From assembly GCF_052118925.1 (NCBI RefSeq), contig NZ_JBQKGG010000004.1, forward strand, positions 124,001 to 188,000: DNA of 64,000 bases, read 5' to 3'. Below are positions 59,968-64,000 of this stretch, piece by piece. Below the pieces are notes generated by a model. The model searched no databases and was not told the origin of the DNA. It was given only the letters and a program-made list of their open reading frames with translations. The DNA is from Lientehia sp934351765. Lineage in GTDB: Bacteria; Bacillota; Clostridia; Lachnospirales; Lachnospiraceae. Every line of letters starts with the position of its first letter. Within the stretch, counting starts at the first letter, position 1. The translations under genes were made by a program, and so were the position numbers.

Positions 59968-60714
59968 ATGAAAGCCTACGCAATGACCGACCGAGGGAGG
60001 AAACGGCAGATCAATCAGGATGCGGTGTACTATTCCGCCTATCCGGTGGGAAATCTGCCGAACCTGTTTTTAGTTGCCGACGGTATGGGCGGTCACCAGG
60101 CCGGTGACTTTGCCTCCAGGTTCACGATAGACAATCTGGTGTCTCTTGTGGAAGAAGCAGAAGGAAACAATCCCATATCGATCCTGAACGATGGAATCCG
60201 GACGGTCAATGACCGGCTGATCGATCAGGCAGCGTCTGACCCGGCGCTTTACGGCATGGGAACAACACTTGTGGCGGCGTGCGTCATGGGGCCGGTTTTA
60301 TGTGTGGCAAATGTGGGTGACAGCCGTCTTTATATTATCGGTGAGGAAGAGATCCGCCAGATCACCAGAGACCATTCCCTGGTGGAGGAGCTGGTGGAGC
60401 GCGGCGAGATGGAGCGCGGAAGCGCAGCCTACGAGGAACGGAAAAATATTATTACCCGTGCCATCGGGGCAAGAAGAGGCGTAAGCGCCGATTTTTTTGA
60501 AGTCAGTCTGGAGGCCGGTGATACGGTTTTAATGTGTTCAGACGGACTGAGTAATATGGTCTCAGATGAAGCAATAGCAGGGATCGTAAGCGGACGCGAG
60601 GATTTGAAAGGTGTCTGTGAGGATCTGATCGATGAGGCAAACAGTAACGGCGGAAAGGACAACATCGGTGTGGTGTTGTTCCGTCCGACGCAAGATGAGG
60701 TGAAAGAATGGTAA
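59968..60714 (+). CDS. prpC: PP2C-type protein phosphatase PrpC
   Basis: A 248-residue serine/threonine phosphatase, partner of PrkC. Metal-binding motifs: RGRKRQINQDA, VADGMGGHQAGD, GTTLVAACV, ANVGDSRLY, CSDGLSNMV and GKDNIGVVL. AGGAGG lies 8 bases before ATG 59968; a TTG/ATG start 7 codons earlier has none. It overlaps prkC by 7 bases, so kinase and phosphatase are made together. Confidence 0.96.
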   Translation: MKAYAMTDRGRKRQINQDAVYYSAYPVGNLPNLFLVADGMGGHQAGDFASRFTIDNLVSLVEEAEGNNPISILNDGIRTVNDRLIDQAASDPALYGMGTTLVAACVMGPVLCVANVGDSRLYIIGEEEIRQITRDHSLVEELVERGEMERGSAAYEERKNIITRAIGARRGVSADFFEVSLEAGDTVLMCSDGLSNMVSDEAIAGIVSGREDLKGVCEDLIDEANSNGGKDNIGVVLFRPTQDEVKEW

Positions 60715-62897
60715 AGATAGGAATGTTTCTGGGTGATCGGTATGAGATCCTGGAAAGGATCGGTTCCGGCGGTATGTCAGATGTGTATCGGGCAAAGGAT
60801 CACAGGCTGAACCGCGATGTGGCCGTAAAGGTGTTGAAGCAGGAGTTTAATGCGGATAAGAGCTTTGTGAGCAAGTTCCGTACCGAGGCCCATGCGGCGG
60901 CATGTCTCTCCCACCCCAATATCGTTCATGTGTTTGATGTCGGTGATTCGGACGATCTCCACTATATCGTCATGGAACTGGTGGAGGGCATTACACTGAA
61001 AACGTATATTGCCAAAAAAGGAAAGCTGGAGATCCGGGAGACCATCGGGATCGCCATGCAGGTGGCCCAGGGCATTGAAGCGGCTCATGAGCAGCATATT
61101 GTCCACCGGGACATCAAGCCCCAGAATATCATTATCTCCAGAGACGGGAAGGTAAAGGTCACCGATTTTGGAATCGCCAAGGCGGCGACCAGTGAAACCA
61201 TTACCTCGAATACTATGGGTTCTGTCCATTATATCTCTCCGGAGCAGGCGAGAGGCGGCTACTGTGATGAGCGCAGCGATATTTATTCCCTTGGTATTAC
61301 CATGTATGAAATGCTGACAGGAAGGGTGCCCTTTGAGGGGGATTCTGCGGTTTCTGTGGCTCTTCTCCATATTCAGGGAGAGATGGTGCCGCCGAGAAAG
61401 TATAATCCCATGATTCCGGTAAGTCTGGAAAAAATCGTTTTGAAATGTACCCAGAAACGTCCGGAAATGCGGTATCGTTCCGTGACGGAGCTGATTTCTG
61501 ATCTGAAGCGGGCTCTGATGACGCCCAATGAGGACTTTGTCCGCATGAATACCATCAACAGCAACGGTCCCACCAGGGTCATGAGTGAGGATGAGGTGAA
61601 CCAGATCCGAAACGGAGCGGCAGCAGGTGCCATGGCCGGTGCAGGCTATGAGGAAGCACAGGCGGCCGGCGGCGAAGATGGCTATGAGGATGGATACCGC
61701 GGAGACTATGAGGACGGTTACGACGGCTCGTATGATGATCCCGATGAGGAGGAGCGTTATCAGCTCGATTATGATGATGACGAATATCTTCCCGATGAGG
61801 ATGACGATGAGCCGGTAAATAAAAAATCAGATAAGGTTTATACCATTGTGGGAATCGTAGTGGCAGTGGTTATTGTTCTGCTGGCACTGTTTGTTCTCGG
61901 AAAGACCTTTGGATTCTTTGATTTCGGCAGCGGGAAAAAGAATACGGAATCCATGGCAGAGTCCGATGGAACGGAAGTGGCAATGCCGAGCCTTCTCGGC
62001 AAGACGGTTTCCGAGGCTGAGGAGCTGTTAAAGCAGTATGATCTGGAATTAAAGCTTTCCTACAGTGAGTCCAAAGATTATGAGGACGGCCAGATCATGG
62101 AACAGGAGTTCAAAGAGGGAGATATGGTGAAACGCCATACGGTCGTCAAGGTAACGGTAAGCAAGGGAACCACCAAGACGACGATACCGGATAACCTGGT
62201 AGGCATGACGAAGGAGCAGGCTACCAAGGCGCTCCATGAAGCGGATCTGAACCCGGTATTTGATGAAATCTACAGTGACACGGTGGACGAGGGCAAGGTG
62301 GCAAAAATAAGTCCGTCCCTCGGTTCTGAGGTGGAGATCGGTTCGGATGTGAAGCTGTTTATTTCCAAGGGACCGGAAACAAAGACGGTTGATGTTCCCA
62401 ACCTGCTCGGAAAGAGCGAATCGGCGGCAAAGCAGCTTCTGGCAAGCGCAAACCTGTCGGTCGGCAGCATCACGGAGGATTACAGCGATGAGTACGATGA
62501 GGGCGAGGTCATGAGCCAGAGTCCCGGAAGAGGACAGACGGTAGAAGAAAAGACCAGCGTGGATTTCGTGGTAAGCAAGGGCAAGAAAGATGAGACGGTT
62601 CCCGTTCCCGATATTACCGGAATGAGCGAGGCGGATGCCATTGCACGGATCCAGAGCGCAGGACTTTCCTACCGGACAGACCGCGTTTACAGCAACAGCA
62701 CCTCGGCAGGTCTTGTGGATGATGTTTATCCGGCAGCCGGAACGAAGCTGACGAAGGGATCGACGGTGGAGATTTATATCAGCCGTGGACCGAGAGCAAC
62801 GGAGGCACCGACCACGGCTCCGACAGAGGCACCGACGGAGCCCACGGCACCGTCTTCAGAAGGCGGGGAGAATCTTCCCGACCAGCCGGCGCAGTAA
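60708..62897 (+). CDS. prkC: Serine/threonine kinase PrkC with PASTA domains
   Basis: A 729-residue membrane kinase. The kinase domain (12-270) has GSGGMSDVY, Lys41, HRDIKPQN (133-140), DFGIAK (153-158) and an activation loop TSETITSNTMGSVHYISPEQ. A strongly acidic, Tyr- and Gly-rich stretch (321-370) precedes the membrane helix (378-398). Outside are four PASTA repeats (from 421) that sense muropeptides or lipid II, and a Pro/Thr tail. In Bacillus PrkC governs germination, stationary phase and wall metabolism, and phosphorylates RsgA, encoded next here. Confidence 0.97.
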   Translation: MVKIGMFLGDRYEILERIGSGGMSDVYRAKDHRLNRDVAVKVLKQEFNADKSFVSKFRTEAHAAACLSHPNIVHVFDVGDSDDLHYIVMELVEGITLKTYIAKKGKLEIRETIGIAMQVAQGIEAAHEQHIVHRDIKPQNIIISRDGKVKVTDFGIAKAATSETITSNTMGSVHYISPEQARGGYCDERSDIYSLGITMYEMLTGRVPFEGDSAVSVALLHIQGEMVPPRKYNPMIPVSLEKIVLKCTQKRPEMRYRSVTELISDLKRALMTPNEDFVRMNTINSNGPTRVMSEDEVNQIRNGAAAGAMAGAGYEEAQAAGGEDGYEDGYRGDYEDGYDGSYDDPDEEERYQLDYDDDEYLPDEDDDEPVNKKSDKVYTIVGIVVAVVIVLLALFVLGKTFGFFDFGSGKKNTESMAESDGTEVAMPSLLGKTVSEAEELLKQYDLELKLSYSESKDYEDGQIMEQEFKEGDMVKRHTVVKVTVSKGTTKTTIPDNLVGMTKEQATKALHEADLNPVFDEIYSDTVDEGKVAKISPSLGSEVEIGSDVKLFISKGPETKTVDVPNLLGKSESAAKQLLASANLSVGSITEDYSDEYDEGEVMSQSPGRGQTVEEKTSVDFVVSKGKKDETVPVPDITGMSEADAIARIQSAGLSYRTDRVYSNSTSAGLVDDVYPAAGTKLTKGSTVEIYISRGPRATEAPTTAPTEAPTEPTAPSSEGGENLPDQPAQ

Positions 62898-62898
62898 C

Positions 62899-63780
62899 AT
62901 GGCGAAAACAGGAAAGATTATAAAGGGAATCGCAGGCTTCTACTATGTCCATGACGGAATCGGCAGGGTATACGAGTGCAAAGCGAAGGGATTGTTCCGG
63001 AAGCAGGGCGTGAAGCCGTTAGTGGGGGACAATGTGACCCTGGAGGTATTAGATGAAAATGAGGGCCTGGGGAATATCGTCGAGATACTCCCCAGGAAAA
63101 ACAGCCTGATCCGGCCGGCATCTGCCAACGTGGATCAGGCCCTCGTCTTATTTGCGGCCAGAGAACCGGATCCGAACCTGAACCTGCTGGACCGGTTTCT
63201 GGTGGTCATGGGAATTCAGGGGATTCCCTGCGAGATCTGTTTTAACAAGGCGGATCTGGATGGCGTAGAGGCAGAGCACCTGGCAGAGCTGTACCGGCAG
63301 GCCGGCTATCCGGCGCGGGCGGTCAGTACTTATACCGAGGCCGGAATAGAAGAGATCCGGCGGATCCTGTCGGGAAAAACAACGGTCATGGCAGGCCCCT
63401 CCGGAGTCGGAAAGTCATCCATGATGAACCGGATCAATCCGGATGCCGGAATGGAAACCGGCAGAGTAAGTGAAAAGATCAAGCGAGGCCGCCATACCAC
63501 CAGACATACGGAGGTATTCTGGGTGGGAACCGATACCTTTCTTCTGGACACGCCGGGATTCAGCTCCCTGTCTATTGAAGGGATCGAGGCTTCGGAGCTT
63601 CGGTTTTATTATCCGGAGATGGAACAGCGGGAAGGACAGTGCCGGTTTCAGGGCTGTGTTCATGTGAAAGAGCCGGACTGCGCCGTAAAGAAAGCACTGG
63701 AAACCGGTGAGATCAGCAGTGAACGGTATCGGAATTACACGCTGTTATATGAAGAGCTAAAGGCAAGAAAAAAATATTAA
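62899..63780 (+). CDS. rsgA: Ribosome small subunit GTPase RsgA
   Basis: A 293-residue circularly permuted GTPase that helps mature the 30S subunit. An N-terminal OB fold (GIGRVYECKAKG) is followed by NKADLD (G4), AGPSGVGKSSMMNRI (G1), RGRHTTRH, DTPGFSS (G3) and a zinc motif (CRFQGCVHVKEPDC). ATG 62899 starts one base after the prkC stop without its own clear ribosome binding site, so translation is coupled to prkC. Confidence 0.97.
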   Translation: MAKTGKIIKGIAGFYYVHDGIGRVYECKAKGLFRKQGVKPLVGDNVTLEVLDENEGLGNIVEILPRKNSLIRPASANVDQALVLFAAREPDPNLNLLDRFLVVMGIQGIPCEICFNKADLDGVEAEHLAELYRQAGYPARAVSTYTEAGIEEIRRILSGKTTVMAGPSGVGKSSMMNRINPDAGMETGRVSEKIKRGRHTTRHTEVFWVGTDTFLLDTPGFSSLSIEGIEASELRFYYPEMEQREGQCRFQGCVHVKEPDCAVKKALETGEISSERYRNYTLLYEELKARKKY

Positions 63781-63793
63781 TGGAGGACAATCT

Positions 63794-64000
63794 ATGTTAA
63801 TTTTATCTCCCTCGATCCTGGCGGCGGATTTCACAAGACTGGGTGAACAGATCAAGGAAACTGCCGATGCGGGTGCAGAATACATTCATCTGGACGTGAT
63901 GGACGGTATGTTCGTTCCTCAGATTTCTTTTGGAATGCCGGTAATCGAGACGATCCGGAAGTGCACCGACAAGGTATTTGACGTGCATCTGATGATCGAG
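63794..64000 (+). CDS. rpe: Ribulose-phosphate 3-epimerase (partial, 5' part)
   Basis: The first 69 codons; the gene runs off the right edge. LILSPSILAADFTRLGEQI, YIHLDVMDGMFVPQISFGMPVI and VHLMIE are the typical start of this TIM barrel, with the metal-binding His and Asp in HLDVMDG. It interconverts ribulose- and xylulose-5-phosphate. GGAGG is 7 bases before the ATG. Position after rsgA is conserved in Firmicutes. Confidence 0.96.
   Translation, partial: MLILSPSILAADFTRLGEQIKETADAGAEYIHLDVMDGMFVPQISFGMPVIETIRKCTDKVFDVHLMIE

Noticed and set aside
1..64000. tRNA, rRNA, CRISPR arrays, T-box leaders, SAM, TPP or cobalamin riboswitches, prophage or transposase genes
   Set aside because: I looked for their conserved strings and gene types on both strands and saw none; a dedicated scan could still find a divergent one.

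Overview
The window reads as chromosome from a spore-forming, low-to-mid GC Clostridia, most likely a Lachnospiraceae-type gut anaerobe. The evidence is the gene content: germination protease gpr, SpoIIIE-type translocase, TepA-like ClpP protein, AddAB rather than RecBCD, PrkC/PrpC with PASTA domains, LuxS, butyrate kinase, an FMN-riboswitch RibU and a lysine-riboswitch operon. Start sites follow strong AGGAGG-type ribosome binding sites, with several GTG and TTG starts. I see no rRNA, tRNA, CRISPR array, phage or complete insertion sequence.

Layout. 1-6.1 kb: end of a sensor histidine kinase, a GerMN lipoprotein, comEC, a fructokinase-like PfkB kinase and holA. 6.25-11.8 kb (minus): an ATP-dependent hydantoinase/oxoprolinase pair (hyuA, hyuB) and an NhaC-family transporter, behind a promoter, a lysine-type riboswitch and a terminator. 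This block separates holA from rpsT, which are neighbours in many Firmicutes. 11.9-16.3 kb: rpsT, gpr, an alanine/glycine:sodium symporter and butyrate kinase. 16.4-22.6 kb: a DUF11 protein with a sigma-K-like promoter, FMN riboswitch plus ribU, an unusual eukaryote-type HisA, a ROK regulator, and a polyol dehydrogenase plus SDR pair. 22.7-24.8 kb (minus): two CobW-type GTPases, one with a very His-rich metal-binding segment and one fused to a DUF1980-like domain. 25.0-31.5 kb: exoA, an ABC-F protein, a GH13/GlgX-like protein that has lost its catalytic residues, TraX and a second PfkB kinase. 31.5-35.1 kb: luxS, FAH-family hydrolase, GNAT, an FMN-binding-like membrane protein and a small alarmone synthetase, with two large related multi-branched structured elements between genes. 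35.1-46.3 kb: addB-addA, a C39-like peptidase, tepA and a Na/Pi cotransporter with a PhoP-box-like direct repeat. 46.6-64 kb: spoIIIE, murE, murF, priA, def, fmt, yugP-like peptidase, rsmB, rlmN, prpC, prkC, rsgA and rpe, the conserved wall/translation/serine-kinase cluster.

The most interesting items are the lysine riboswitch in front of hyuA-hyuB-nhaC, which suggests salvage or uptake of a lysine-related compound when lysine is low; the pair of ~155-nt elements at 33.5 and 35.0 kb, which share one fold although nearly all stem sequences differ (compensatory changes); the dead GlgX-like protein; and a 27-bp inverted repeat with a 7-base spacer found three times. All functional statements are from reading the sequence and family knowledge; no database search was run.
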